Below are positions 8,364 to 16,507 of a DNA stretch of 52,060 nucleotides, piece after piece. Within the stretch, counting starts at the first letter, position 1. Every line of letters begins with the position of its first letter. Made by a program: the position numbers and the translations under genes. Below the pieces are notes generated by a model. That model saw only the letters and a program-made list of their open reading frames with translations, did no database searches and was not told the DNA's origin. The stretch lies in the NCBI GenBank assembly GCA_002551355.1, contig NTHE01000019.1, positions 1-52,060 on the forward strand, written 5' to 3'. Origin of the DNA: Streptomyces sp. man185 (lineage in GTDB: Bacteria; Actinomycetota; Actinomycetes; Streptomycetales; Streptomycetaceae).

Positions 8364-9433
8364 CCGTTCCCGTGCACCTCAAGAACCTGCGTCGGGCGTT
8401 CGGCTCCACGGTCGCGCTCGACGGGCTCGACCTGGACATCGCCCCCGGCGAACTGGTCGCCCTGCTCGGCCCGTCCGGCTGCGGCAAGACCACCGCGCTC
8501 CGCATCGTCGCCGGCTTCGAGAGCGCGGACGGCGGCCAGCTGCTGATGGACGGCGAGGACGTCACCTCCGTCCCGGCCCACCGCCGTGACATCGGCATGG
8601 TCTTCCAGTCGTACAGCCTGTTCCCGAACATGACGGCCGCCGAGAACATCGCGTACGGCCTGCGGGTACGGGGCCGGGGCGCCGCCGAACGCAGGGCGCG
8701 GGCCGCTGAGTTGCTGGAGCTGGTCGGTCTGCCCGGCCGTGAGGGCCACTACCCGCACCAGCTCTCCGGCGGCCAGCAGCAGCGCGTCGCCCTCGCCCGC
8801 GCCCTGGCCGTCTCGCCCAAGGTGCTGCTCCTCGACGAGCCGCTGTCCGCGCTCGACGCCAAGGTACGGCTCAATCTGCGCGAGGAGATCCGGCGCATCC
8901 AGCTGGACCTCGGCATCACCACCGTCTTCGTCACCCACGACCAGGAGGAGGCGCTGTCCATGGCGGACCGCGTCGCCGTGATGAAGGACGGGCGGCTCGA
9001 ACAGTGCGCCGCGCCCGGTGAGTTGTACGACCGCCCGGCCACGCCGTTCGTCGCCGAGTTCGTCGGCACCATGAACCGGCTGCCGGGCACCGTCCGGGAC
9101 GGCGGGGTCGTCGAGCTGTTCGGACGGCGGCTGCCCATCCACGGCGAGAGGCCCGCCACCGGCGCCGAGGTCGACGTCCTGCTGCGCCCCGAGGGGCTGG
9201 CGGTCGGCGCGGCCGACGACGCGTCGGGCGTGCCCGCGACCGTACGGGTGGCGACCTTCCTCGGCGCCACCACCCGGCTGCACCTGACCACCGACTCCGG
9301 AGCCGCGTGCAAGGCCGACCTGCCCAGCTGGGAGGCGACCGCGCTGGCGCCGGGAGCACGCTGCACGATCACCCCGCACGAGAACCCCGTGCTCGTCGCC
9401 GAGCGAGCCGTCGCCCCGACCCTCAAGGTGTAA
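8360..9433 (+). CDS. ABC transporter ATP-binding protein
   Basis: A 357-residue ATPase that drives the importer. Walker A is GPSGCGKT (37-44), the Q-loop is MVFQSYSLFP, the signature is LSGGQQQR near residue 135, Walker B is VLLLDEP and the switch His is in VTHDQEE. Residues after about 240 form a TOBE regulatory domain (LLRPEGLAVG). All catalytic motifs are intact. The length and C-terminal TOBE domain are typical of PotA/FbpC/PhnT-type ATPases. It overlaps the second permease by four bases. Confidence 0.92.
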   Translation: MTVPVHLKNLRRAFGSTVALDGLDLDIAPGELVALLGPSGCGKTTALRIVAGFESADGGQLLMDGEDVTSVPAHRRDIGMVFQSYSLFPNMTAAENIAYGLRVRGRGAAERRARAAELLELVGLPGREGHYPHQLSGGQQQRVALARALAVSPKVLLLDEPLSALDAKVRLNLREEIRRIQLDLGITTVFVTHDQEEALSMADRVAVMKDGRLEQCAAPGELYDRPATPFVAEFVGTMNRLPGTVRDGGVVELFGRRLPIHGERPATGAEVDVLLRPEGLAVGAADDASGVPATVRVATFLGATTRLHLTTDSGAACKADLPSWEATALAPGARCTITPHENPVLVAERAVAPTLKV

Positions 9434-9452
9434 GTGAAGGAGTGAGCAACCA

Positions 9453-10451
9453 GTGAGTGCCAAGCGTCGTGTCTTCCTGTCCGCCACCGGAGCGGCCGTC
9501 ACCCTCGCCGCGACCGCGGCCGTCGCCCTCGCCGGTCCCGTGGCCCCGTCCGACGAGGCCGCGAAGCCCGGAAAGCCCGGGAAGCCGGCCGCCGCGGGCG
9601 AGCTGCGCGTGATGACCCTGAACCTGTGGCACGGCGGGGCCAAGGTCGACGGAGGTCTGGCCAAGCAGCTCGCCGTCATCAAGAAGCACCGGCCCGACGT
9701 GATCGGCCTCCAGGAGACCTCCGGGCACTCCGCGAAGGAGATCGCGGAGGAACTCGGCTGGGACCACTGGCAGTCGGATGCCGACCTGGGCATCATCAGC
9801 CGTTTCCCGTTCGCCTCGGAGGTCGAGACCAGCCAGGCCGCGGCGGGCGTCCGCATCCGGATCGACGAGACCACCGGCCAGGAGATCGAGCTCTGGACGG
9901 CGCACCTCGGCTACGACCCGTACGGCCCGTACGACGCCTGCTTCGACAAGATGCCGGTCGAGGAGATCTTCCGGCGGGAGGCGGAGTCCGGCCGCACCCC
10001 GCAGGCCGAGGCCATCGCCAAGGACCTCGCGCCGAAGATCGCCGCCGCCGACGAGACGCCGGTGCTGCTGGTGGGCGACTTCAACACGCCCTCGCACCTG
10101 GACTGGACCGCGGCGACCGAGGACAGCCACTGCGGTTACGGCCAGGTCGACTGGCCGGTGACCAAGATCTTCGAGGGCGCCGGTCTGAAGGACTCCTTCC
10201 GGGAGGCGAACCCGGACCCGGCGGCGGTGCCCGGCAACACCTGGTCGCCGGTCTACCCGAAGCACGAGGGCTCCACGGGGGCCGACGAGCCCCAGGACCG
10301 GATCGACTTCATCGACTACGCGGGCGACAAGCTCACGGTGAAGGACTCGGTGTCCTTCGTCGAGGGTGCCCCGAAGCCGGTGCCGGACCAGGCCGGCAAC
10401 GCGTGGCCGACGGACCACGCGGCGGTGCTGACGACGTTCACGGTGGGCTGA
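9453..10451 (+). CDS. Secreted endonuclease/exonuclease/phosphatase-family phosphodiesterase
   Basis: A 332-residue exported metal-dependent phosphodiesterase of the DNase I / sphingomyelinase superfamily. The N-terminus AKRRVFLSATGAA is a twin-arginine-like signal. Motifs in order: LRVMTLNLWHGG, IGLQETSG (metal-binding Glu), ELWTAHLGYD, VLLVGDFNTPSHLDW (catalytic Asp/Asn), DRIDFIDY and the terminal WPTDHAAV (catalytic Asp-His). The GTG start at 9453 lies 19 bases after the ATPase stop, with GAAGGAG upstream. As the last gene of the importer operon it probably releases the transported compound from a phosphodiester outside the cell. The exact substrate (glycerophosphodiester, phospholipid or nucleic acid) is unknown. 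Confidence 0.85.
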   Translation: MSAKRRVFLSATGAAVTLAATAAVALAGPVAPSDEAAKPGKPGKPAAAGELRVMTLNLWHGGAKVDGGLAKQLAVIKKHRPDVIGLQETSGHSAKEIAEELGWDHWQSDADLGIISRFPFASEVETSQAAAGVRIRIDETTGQEIELWTAHLGYDPYGPYDACFDKMPVEEIFRREAESGRTPQAEAIAKDLAPKIAAADETPVLLVGDFNTPSHLDWTAATEDSHCGYGQVDWPVTKIFEGAGLKDSFREANPDPAAVPGNTWSPVYPKHEGSTGADEPQDRIDFIDYAGDKLTVKDSVSFVEGAPKPVPDQAGNAWPTDHAAVLTTFTVG

Positions 10452-10465
10452 CGCGCGGCCGGCGG

Positions 10466-10497
10466 GGGCCCGGGACCGGTACGCCGGTCCCGGGCCC
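10466..10497. terminator. Bidirectional terminator, 14-bp perfect stem
   Basis: GGGCCCGGGACCGG (10466-10479), loop TACG, then the exact complement (10484-10497). It sits between the convergent phosphodiesterase and SDR genes and can serve both. Confidence 0.8.
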
Positions 10498-10503
10498 TTG
10501 CGC

Positions 10504-11262
10504 TCACAGCGTCCGGTGGACCTTCGTGTTGGAGGCCTGGGCGCGCGGGCGGACCACCAGCAGGTCGATGTTGACGTGGCTGGGGCGGGTGACGGCCCAG
10601 CCGATCGTGTCGGCCACGTCCTCGGCGGTCAGCGGGGCGTCGACGCCCGCGTAGACCTTGGCCGCCTTCTCGGTGTCGCCGCGGAAGCGCGTGGTGGCGA
10701 ACTCCTCGGTCCTGACCATGCCGGGGGCCACCTCGATGACGCGGACCGGGGTGCCGACGATCTCCAGCCGCAGGGTCTCGGCGAGGACGTGCTCGCCGTG
10801 CTTGGCCGCCACGTAACCGCCGCCGCCCTCGTACGCGGACAGCGCCGCGGTCGAGGAGAGGATCACGATCGTGCCGTCGCCGCTCGCGGTGAGGGCGGGC
10901 AGCAGGGCCTGGGTGACGTTGAGGGTGCCGATCACGTTCGTCTCGTACATCTGCCGCCAGTCGGCGGGGTCGCCGGTCGCGACCGGGTCGGCCCCGAGCG
11001 CCCCGCCCGCGTTGTTGACGAGGACGGCGAGGGAGCGGAACGCGGTGGCGAACTCGTCGACCGCCGCACGGTCGGTGACGTCGAGCGCGTACGCCGTCGC
11101 CTGGTGACCGGCCTCGGTGAGCTCGGCGGCGAGCGCCTCGATCCGGTCCTTGCGGCGGGCGGTCAGCACGACGCGGAAGCCTGCGGCGGCCAGCGTACGG
11201 GCGGTCGCGGCGCCGATGCCGCTGCTCGCGCCGGTGACGACGGCGATGGGGGTGGCGGCCAT
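10504..11262 (-). CDS. Short-chain dehydrogenase/reductase
   Basis: A 252-residue classical SDR oxidoreductase. The cofactor motif TGASSGIG is at 10-17, NNAG at 83-86, the catalytic Ser in ILSSTAA near 137, and the YVAAK pair at Tyr150 and Lys154. The basic patch TARRKDR at 34-40, after the second strand, favours NADP(H). The start ATG 11262 is preceded by GAGGAGATCGCC. It resembles the YdfG / serine-3-dehydrogenase group, but no substrate can be assigned. It is monocistronic, between a shared terminator and a divergent ATPase gene. Confidence 0.88.
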   Translation of the reverse strand: MAATPIAVVTGASSGIGAATARTLAAAGFRVVLTARRKDRIEALAAELTEAGHQATAYALDVTDRAAVDEFATAFRSLAVLVNNAGGALGADPVATGDPADWRQMYETNVIGTLNVTQALLPALTASGDGTIVILSSTAALSAYEGGGGYVAAKHGEHVLAETLRLEIVGTPVRVIEVAPGMVRTEEFATTRFRGDTEKAAKVYAGVDAPLTAEDVADTIGWAVTRPSHVNIDLLVVRPRAQASNTKVHRTL

Positions 11263-11366
11263 GGCGATCTCCTCGGACTGCTGATCGGGTACGGGGCAAG
11301 GATAGGCAGGCGCCCCCGGGAGGGCCGCCGGCGCCGTCGACCGGGGACCCGTGCGCCTTCCGAGCC

Positions 11367-11420
11367 GTGACCGCCGGGGGTGCGTGCTCCCTCTGAACCG
11401 TGACCGCCGAGGACGCGTCT
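11367..11420 (+). repeat. Short imperfect tandem repeat upstream of the AAA ATPase
   Basis: The block CCGTGACCGCCG followed by a G/C-rich stretch with CTCCC occurs twice, about 29 bases apart, in the divergent region between the SDR and the AAA ATPase gene. It may be a short duplication within the promoter region; no function is assigned. Confidence 0.4.
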
Positions 11421-11449
11421 CCCGGTCGGCGGCGGGTCATCATGGGCAG

Positions 11450-12157
11450 GTGATCGTCGAACGCGCCTACGCCCATGTGTACGACCCCGACCCGGACGCC
11501 TGGCCCTGGACCGTGCCCGGTGTGCGGCAGTTCCTCGCCGAGGGGCTGCGGTTCCGGGCCCCGGTGACCTTCCTCGTCGGCGAGAACGGCTCGGGTAAGT
11601 CGACTCTGGTCGAGGCGCTGGCCGAGGGGTTCGGGCTGGACTCGTACGGCGGTTCCGCCGACTGGAAGTACGCCACCTCGCGGGGCAAGTCCGTGCTCGG
11701 GGAGCGCGTCCGCTTCGACGCCGCGCCCCGGGGGCGGCGGATGGTCGGCAGCCGGGCCGCGCGCAAGGGGTTCTTCCTGCGGGCGGAGACCGCCCTCGAC
11801 GCGTTGGAGCGGGAGAGCCTGGATCCGGACTCCCGCAGCCACGGGGAGGGGTTCCTCGCCGCGTTCCGGGAGAAGTTCACGGTGCCGGGGCTCTACGTCC
11901 TGGACGAGCCCGAGGCCGCGCTCTCCTTCGCCTCCTGCCTCGAACTGTTGGGCCACATGGACCAGTTGGTCAAGGCGGGCGGCCAGGTGGTGTGCGCCAC
12001 CCACTCACCGCTGCTGACCGCGCTGCCCGGTGCCGACATCGTGCAGCTGGGGGACGGCGGCATGGAGCGGGTGCGCTGGGCCGATTTGGAGCTCGTCGAC
12101 CACTGGCGGCGCTATCTCGCCGAACCGCAGGCCTACCTGCGGCACATCCTCGGCTGA
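11450..12157 (+). CDS. Small AAA/SMC-like ATPase (RecF/OLD-type)
   Basis: A 235-residue soluble ATPase. The P-loop GENGSGKS is at 44-51, Walker B plus signature-like LYVLDEPEAALSF near 148-160, and the H-loop is CATHSPLL near 185. The layout matches stand-alone ABC/AAA_23-type ATPases (YbbL-like or predicted ATPases of unknown role) that lack a membrane partner. The first residues AYAHVYDPDPDAWPW are typical of the family. GTG 11450 is the start that gives this N-terminus; the ribosome-binding site is weak. No toxin or nuclease partner is adjacent, so a defence role is not supported. Confidence 0.8.
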   Translation: MIVERAYAHVYDPDPDAWPWTVPGVRQFLAEGLRFRAPVTFLVGENGSGKSTLVEALAEGFGLDSYGGSADWKYATSRGKSVLGERVRFDAAPRGRRMVGSRAARKGFFLRAETALDALERESLDPDSRSHGEGFLAAFREKFTVPGLYVLDEPEAALSFASCLELLGHMDQLVKAGGQVVCATHSPLLTALPGADIVQLGDGGMERVRWADLELVDHWRRYLAEPQAYLRHILG

Positions 12158-12207
12158 GCGCGCGCCCGCGCCCAAGGGGGTGTCCGGCCCTGATCCGCCG
12201 GTCACCC

Positions 12208-12942
12208 CTACGCCGCCGTCCCCCCGAACTCGCGGACCGCCTCGGCCACGATCGTCTCCAGATGGCCGTGGTGGGCGCCGCGCCAGTACACCCGGGAGCA
12301 CTCCGTGCACTGGGCGAACACGTCGTACGCCTGCTGCGTGCCGTGCTCCAGCAGCCCGCTCACGGAGTCCTTGGCGGCCCCGGCCAGGGTGCCGTTGCAC
12401 GCGGTGCAGCGGGTCCACGGGGCCAGGGCCGGAGCGAAGCGGCCCAGGACGTCGCGGAGCTGCTCCTTGGGGCGGTCGCTGTAGACGTACGCCCCCGCCC
12501 AGAGCTCGCGGCGGCGCAGCAGCCCGCGGTCCCGGGAGAGCAGGACGCGCTGCTCGCGCGCGGAGAGGGCGGCCAGGGCGGGGTCGCCGATGTCCTCGCT
12601 CTCGTACGCCGCGTCGACGCCCAGGAGCCGCAGCCGGCGGGCCAGGGTGCCGAGATGGACGTCGAGGAGGAAGCGCAGGGGTGCGCCGGGGACCCGCTGC
12701 GGGCGTTCCACCGCGCGTACGTCGACGTGTTCGCCCGGGCCGGGCACGTGCGAGCGGGCCACCGGGGCGCCGTTCACCAGCAGCGTTCCGGCCTCGGTGA
12801 GCGGGACGCCGAGGGACTCGATGACATGGCCGAGGGTGGAGGAGCCGTCCGTGACGAGGGGCGTGGGTCCGCCGCGGCGGTCATGCGGGACAAAGAGCCG
12901 CAGCTCAGGGGCTACTTCGAGGGTGATCTCGGGTCCGTTCAC
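12208..12942 (-). CDS. Mut7-C RNase-domain protein with ubiquitin-like N-terminus
   Basis: A 244-residue protein with two parts. Residues 1-85 form a ubiquitin-like/MoaD-type fold (TLLVNGAPV, GEHVDVRAVE). Residues 88-235 are a Mut7-C PIN-like RNase domain beginning RFLLDVHLGTLARRLRLLG, with acidic residues Asp94 and Asp138 (LSRDRGLL). A four-Cys zinc ribbon follows (C179xxC182 and C212xxC215). This is the known Ub-Mut7-C architecture of bacteria, predicted to act on RNA, but no substrate is established. It is convergent with the AAA ATPase gene. Confidence 0.85.
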   Translation of the reverse strand: MNGPEITLEVAPELRLFVPHDRRGGPTPLVTDGSSTLGHVIESLGVPLTEAGTLLVNGAPVARSHVPGPGEHVDVRAVERPQRVPGAPLRFLLDVHLGTLARRLRLLGVDAAYESEDIGDPALAALSAREQRVLLSRDRGLLRRRELWAGAYVYSDRPKEQLRDVLGRFAPALAPWTRCTACNGTLAGAAKDSVSGLLEHGTQQAYDVFAQCTECSRVYWRGAHHGHLETIVAEAVREFGGTAA

Positions 12943-13072
12943 CCGGTCAGGATGCCACCGGCCGGGGACGGCCTGCCAGGAATTTGGCGGGGGTGCGGCG
13001 GGGCGCGCGGGATGCGCGTGACGGGTGCGCTACCGGGCCCTCCCCGGGGTGCCCGTGGCGGCCTGCGCCGGT

Positions 13073-13900
13073 TCAGCGCGGTGCGAACGCCGTCGGGGGC
13101 ACGCCCACTGTCGCGGTGAAGTCCCGCACCAGATGCGCCTGGTCGCTGTAGCCGAGGTCCGCCGCGAGCCGCGCCCAGTCGACGGCCGGGCCGGATTCTG
13201 CGGCCTCCAGCGCCTCGTGGATGCGGTAGCGGAGGATGACCCACTTGGGGCCGACGCCGACGTACCCGGCGAAGAGCCGTTGCAGCGAGCGGGCGGAGAG
13301 CCCGGCGTCCCGGGCGAGCGCGTCGACCCGGAGCACCGTGCGGTCCGTGCGCACCCGGTCGACGGCGGCCATCGCGAGAGCCGCCCGGGGATCGGGGCGC
13401 GGCTTGAGGTCCAGCAGGAAGGCGTCCAGCGCCGCGACCCGCGCGTCCTCGTCGTCCGGGTCCAGGACCGCGTCCACGGGCGGCGCCGGCCGCAGTACCC
13501 CGGCGGCGTCGGTCCGCACCCCGGTCCAGGCGGAGACCGGGTGCCCGGGGGCGAACGGGCGGAAGCCGCCGGGCCGGAACTGCGCTCCGCAGACCCGGCC
13601 GCGCCCGGTCAGCTTCCGGGTGAAGAGCCCGGGGTCGACGCCCGCGACCTCGGCGTACCCGGACCGCTCCCGGGGGCTGTCCCCGGCCTCGTACCGCTGG
13701 AGGACCAGGTTCACCGACGGGTGCGGGACGACGTGGGCGGCGTACGGCTCGGTGAGGTCCCAGTCGATCAGCCAGTAGTGCTCCAGGTAGGGGCGCAGCG
13801 CGACGGCCGGCTCGCGGCGGCGGAAGCGGACGTGCGCGAAGAGGTCCGGGGCGTCGATGATGCCCCGGGTGTCGCGGCGGGGTCCGGCGGCCATGACCAC
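13073..13900 (-). CDS. AraC-family transcriptional regulator
   Basis: A 275-residue regulator. The N-terminal half is a DUF6597-like sensor region (LEHYWLIDWDL, VVPHPSVNLVLQ), and the C-terminal 100 residues contain two helix-turn-helix units: LARDAGLSARSLQRLFAGYVG and LAADLGYSDQAHLVRDF, the classical AraC signature. GTG 13900 has GGAGG twelve bases upstream; ATG 13894 is an alternative. It is divergent from the TIGR03086 gene with a 73-base gap, so it probably regulates it. The inducer is unknown. Confidence 0.85.
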   Translation of the reverse strand: MVMAAGPRRDTRGIIDAPDLFAHVRFRRREPAVALRPYLEHYWLIDWDLTEPYAAHVVPHPSVNLVLQRYEAGDSPRERSGYAEVAGVDPGLFTRKLTGRGRVCGAQFRPGGFRPFAPGHPVSAWTGVRTDAAGVLRPAPPVDAVLDPDDEDARVAALDAFLLDLKPRPDPRAALAMAAVDRVRTDRTVLRVDALARDAGLSARSLQRLFAGYVGVGPKWVILRYRIHEALEAAESGPAVDWARLAADLGYSDQAHLVRDFTATVGVPPTAFAPR

Positions 13901-13973
13901 GATTTTAGTGGGCCTCCGGACGCCTGTCGTGTTTCTTCAATACGCGGGCGACGGGGCGACGCAGGGTGGGGGC

Positions 13974-14549
13974 ATGACTCAGACGATCGGTGAACTGCTG
14001 GAAACCGCCGCGGACCGGGCCCTGCCCGTCGTGCGGGGGATCGACGACGCCCGGCTGGGCGACCGTACGCCCTGCGCCGAGTACGACGTACGGGCGCTGC
14101 TGAACCACCTGTTCCTGGTGGTCGTGAACTTCCAGGCGCTCGCGGCCCGCGAGGACGTGGATTTCGGCGGGGAGCCGGAGTTCGTGACGGGCGACTGGCG
14201 GGGCAGGTTCGGTGACGAGACCGCCCGCCTGGTGGAGGCCTGGAGTGCGCCGGGCGTCGAGGAGGGCACGACCGGGCGGATGGGGCTGCCGGCCCGGACG
14301 GTGGGGCTCATGGTGCTCGGCGACCTGACCGTGCACGCCTGGGACCTGGCGCGGGCGACCGGCGCGGACTTCGTGCCGGAGCGGGGCGTGCTCGACGAGG
14401 TGGGCCCGGGGCTCGCGGAGATGGCTCCGCAGGCCCGGGAGATGAAGGTGTTCGGCGAGCCGTTCCCGGTGGGGGAGGGGGCTAGCGCCTTCGAGCGGCT
14501 GCTGGCCGTGACGGGGCGCGACCCGGGGTGGCGGCCGACCGGGAGCTGA
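13974..14549 (+). CDS. TIGR03086-family metal-binding protein (DinB/maleylpyruvate-isomerase-like)
   Basis: A 191-residue four-helix-bundle protein of the mycothiol-dependent maleylpyruvate isomerase N-terminal superfamily. Features are LLETAADRALPVVRGI, LGDRTPCAEYDVRALLNHL with the first metal His, and VLGDLTVHAWDLARATG with the second His. Members are thought to bind a divalent metal and a mycothiol thiol; the substrate here is not known. The start ATG 13974 follows GGTGGGGGC. It is divergent from an AraC regulator. The last 68 bases overlap the 3' end of a convergent small ORF. Confidence 0.85.
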   Translation: MTQTIGELLETAADRALPVVRGIDDARLGDRTPCAEYDVRALLNHLFLVVVNFQALAAREDVDFGGEPEFVTGDWRGRFGDETARLVEAWSAPGVEEGTTGRMGLPARTVGLMVLGDLTVHAWDLARATGADFVPERGVLDEVGPGLAEMAPQAREMKVFGEPFPVGEGASAFERLLAVTGRDPGWRPTGS

Positions 14550-14799
14550 GCCCGGTGGGCGGGCCGGCGGGGCAGGGGGCGGGCGGGGCGTCATAGAGGG
14601 GACCGAGGTCGGCGTACGCGTCGTCGACGATCTCCTCGGCCAGGAGCAGCATGTCCTGCTCCGCCAGCCGGGCCGCCCGGTGGGTGTACGGGGACGGTGG
14701 CGCCGGGTGCCTGCGGCGCCACCAGCAGTCGCAGGCGGCGTAGATGCCGCCGCCGAAGACGAGCACGGGGATGGAAAGGGCCAGCAGAACGTCGCCCAC
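14482..14799 (-). CDS. Small membrane protein of unknown function
   Basis: A 105-residue predicted protein: one N-terminal membrane helix (DVLLALSIPVLVFGGGIYAA), then CDCWWRRRHP as a basic anchor, then an acidic helix (RLAEQDMLLLAEEIVDDAY) and a Pro/Ala/Arg tail. GTG 14799 has GAGGAGG seven bases upstream, which is the main reason to accept it. Its 3' end overlaps the end of the TIGR03086 gene by 68 bases on the opposite strand, and the last 35 residues look like low-complexity read-through. I recognise no family. Confidence 0.55.
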   Translation of the reverse strand: MGDVLLALSIPVLVFGGGIYAACDCWWRRRHPAPPSPYTHRAARLAEQDMLLLAEEIVDDAYADLGPLYDAPPAPCPAGPPTGLSSRSAATPGRAPSRPAAARRR

Positions 14800-14981
14800 G
14801 GCGGACCTCCTCGATGGGTCGGTGTCCTGTGCATCGGCGCGCGGGGCGGGTCGGCTGAAGACCGGCCGTCGGCCAAATCCTCGTGATCCCTGGCTCGATC
14901 CGACCGAAAACGTGCACGTGGGCGCGGGTGTCTGAACGCTTCGAGCGGCTGTACGGGCGGAGCCCGGGCGCTTCGGGGCCC

Positions 14982-15491
14982 CTATCGGCTCTCGGCGTCC
15001 TCCGGGCCCGGGCCTCGGTCCTCCTCGGGCAGGGCGGCGGCCAGCGCTCGCAGGCCGGTCAGCACCTCGTCGGCGGTGGGCGCGGACTCCGGGTCCGTGA
15101 GGTGCTGCATCATCAGACCGCTGACGAGGGCGAGTTGCACCGATCCGAGGGTGCGGATCGTCTCCTCGGAGAGCTCCGCCTCGGCAGTGCCGGTGACCTC
15201 GCGCGCCATCCCGCTGCGGCCCTGCCGCAGTCCTGCGGCCACCTGTTCCCGCAGTTCCGGGTCGCGTTGGGCCCGCAGGACGGTCTCCAGGTCGGCGATC
15301 CAGAAGGTCTTGTTGGCCGAGAAGGCCTCGATCAGACGACTCCACAGGGTGTCGAGGCCGGTGTCGTCGGACGACGGCCCGAAGGCCTGGTCGCCCGAGT
15401 CGAGTGCCTCGAAGAGCGCCTGGTTGAGCAGCGCCTCCTTCGAGCCGAAGTGATAGCCGATCGCGGCCATGCTGACGCCCGCCGCCGAGGC
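14982..15491 (-). pseudogene. TetR-family regulator, 5'-truncated remnant
   Basis: The reading frame ends normally at 14982 and encodes the C-terminal 170 or so residues of a TetR regulator. It begins in the middle of the recognition helix region (ASAAGVSMAAIGYHFGSKEALL); the first 25-30 residues with helices 1 and 2, and any start codon, are missing. Upstream of 15491 the sequence switches to the 3' part of a carboxylesterase gene on the other strand. The ligand domain carries PELREQVAAGLRQG and ALVSGLMMQHL. Without helices 1-2 it cannot bind DNA in the normal way. A deletion between once-divergent genes is the simplest explanation. Confidence 0.85.
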
Positions 15492-16028
15492 CTGACCCCG
15501 GAGGCGTACGCCGAGAAGATCACCAAGCAGTTCGGGAAGGACGCCACCGCGGTCCTGGCCGAGTATCCCGCCGCGGACCACCCGGCCCCCGGGGCGGCGC
15601 TGTCGGCCGTACTGACCGACTCGGAGTGGTCGACCGCGGCGCTCGACACCCAGCGCGCCCTGGCCCGCCACACCCGCGTCCACGCCTACGACTTCGCCGA
15701 GGTCCGGGCTCCGTACTTCAGGAACGTGCCGCGACCGGCAAGCTTCCCGCTCGGCACCGGCCACATGGTCGACCTGGCCTACCTGTTCGAGAACGACCTC
15801 CTCGAGCCGCTCGACGCCGCGCAGGCGGGGCTGTCGGAAACGGTGATCGCCTACTGGAGCCGGTTCGCCGCCACGGGGCGCATGGACGGGGGCGGTCTGC
15901 CCGCCTGGAAGCCGTTCACGGACCGCAGCCCGTATGTGCAGCGCCTGGCGTCCGGCGACATCGGGCGGACCGACTTCGCGGCCGACCACCACTACGCCTT
16001 CTGGAAGACGCTCGCTCCCTCGCACTGA
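15489..16028 (+). pseudogene. Type B carboxylesterase, C-terminal remnant
   Basis: About 178 codons encode the C-terminal third of a type B carboxylesterase/lipase: LTPEAYAEKITKQFG, then DTQRALARHTRVHAYDF, PLGTGHMVDLAYLFEN with the catalytic-site His of the family, and a terminal AADHHYAFWKTL. The oxyanion hole, the GESAGG nucleophile segment and the acid residue would lie in the missing two-thirds, so no activity is expected. The frame is open to a normal TGA at 16026. The junction with the truncated TetR gene lies near 15486-15495. Confidence 0.85.
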
Positions 16029-16069
16029 CCGACCGGTGCTCCGGACGGAGTTCGCCGGGGCGTTCCGGC

Positions 16070-16507
16070 TCAGGGCCACACCAGGCAGTACGCCTGGTGC
16101 CCCGCGTCGTGCAGGCGGTGGGAGAAGTCCTGCCACTCGTGGAGCAGCTGGTAGACGTTGAAGGCGTCGCGCGGGCCGCCGCGGTCGGGGACCGTGGACC
16201 AGATGAAGGCCGCCGCGCCGACCGACTCCTCGCCGACGCCGCGCAGCGGGTCGACGACGGTCATCGGGAGCTTGACCACGGCGTAGTCGGGGTGCAGGAC
16301 GACCAGTTCCAGCGGGGGGACCTTGTGCAGGGGTATGCCCTGGATTCCGGTCAGGACCATGGCGGCGACGGTCTCCGGCTTGATCTTGGTGAACATGCCG
16401 CCCATGCCCAGCTCGTCACCGCCGAGCTCCTCCGGGCGCATCGAGATGGGCACCCGTGCGGCGGTGGCCCCGTCCGGCGCGCCGAAGTATTTGTACGTCA
16501 CCCCCAT
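16070..16507 (-). CDS. Conserved hypothetical protein
   Basis: A 145-residue soluble protein with no signal peptide or membrane segment. Visible features are MGVTYKYFGAPDG, the Gly-rich GGDELGMGGMFTKIKPE, and a C-terminal region YQLLHEWQDFSHRLHDAGHQ rich in His and aromatic residues. I cannot assign a family. ATG 16507 is preceded by AGGAG ten bases upstream; the longer upstream frame is an Arg/Pro-rich GC artefact. It is convergent with the esterase remnant and divergent from the hemL region. The codon pattern is ordinary for the window, so I believe it is expressed. Confidence 0.65.
   Translation of the reverse strand: MGVTYKYFGAPDGATAARVPISMRPEELGGDELGMGGMFTKIKPETVAAMVLTGIQGIPLHKVPPLELVVLHPDYAVVKLPMTVVDPLRGVGEESVGAAAFIWSTVPDRGGPRDAFNVYQLLHEWQDFSHRLHDAGHQAYCLVWP

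Noticed and set aside
11450..12942. A defence system built from the AAA ATPase and Mut7-C RNase
   Set aside because: The genes are convergent, not an operon, and neither matches a known defence pair; kept only as a low-interest pairing.
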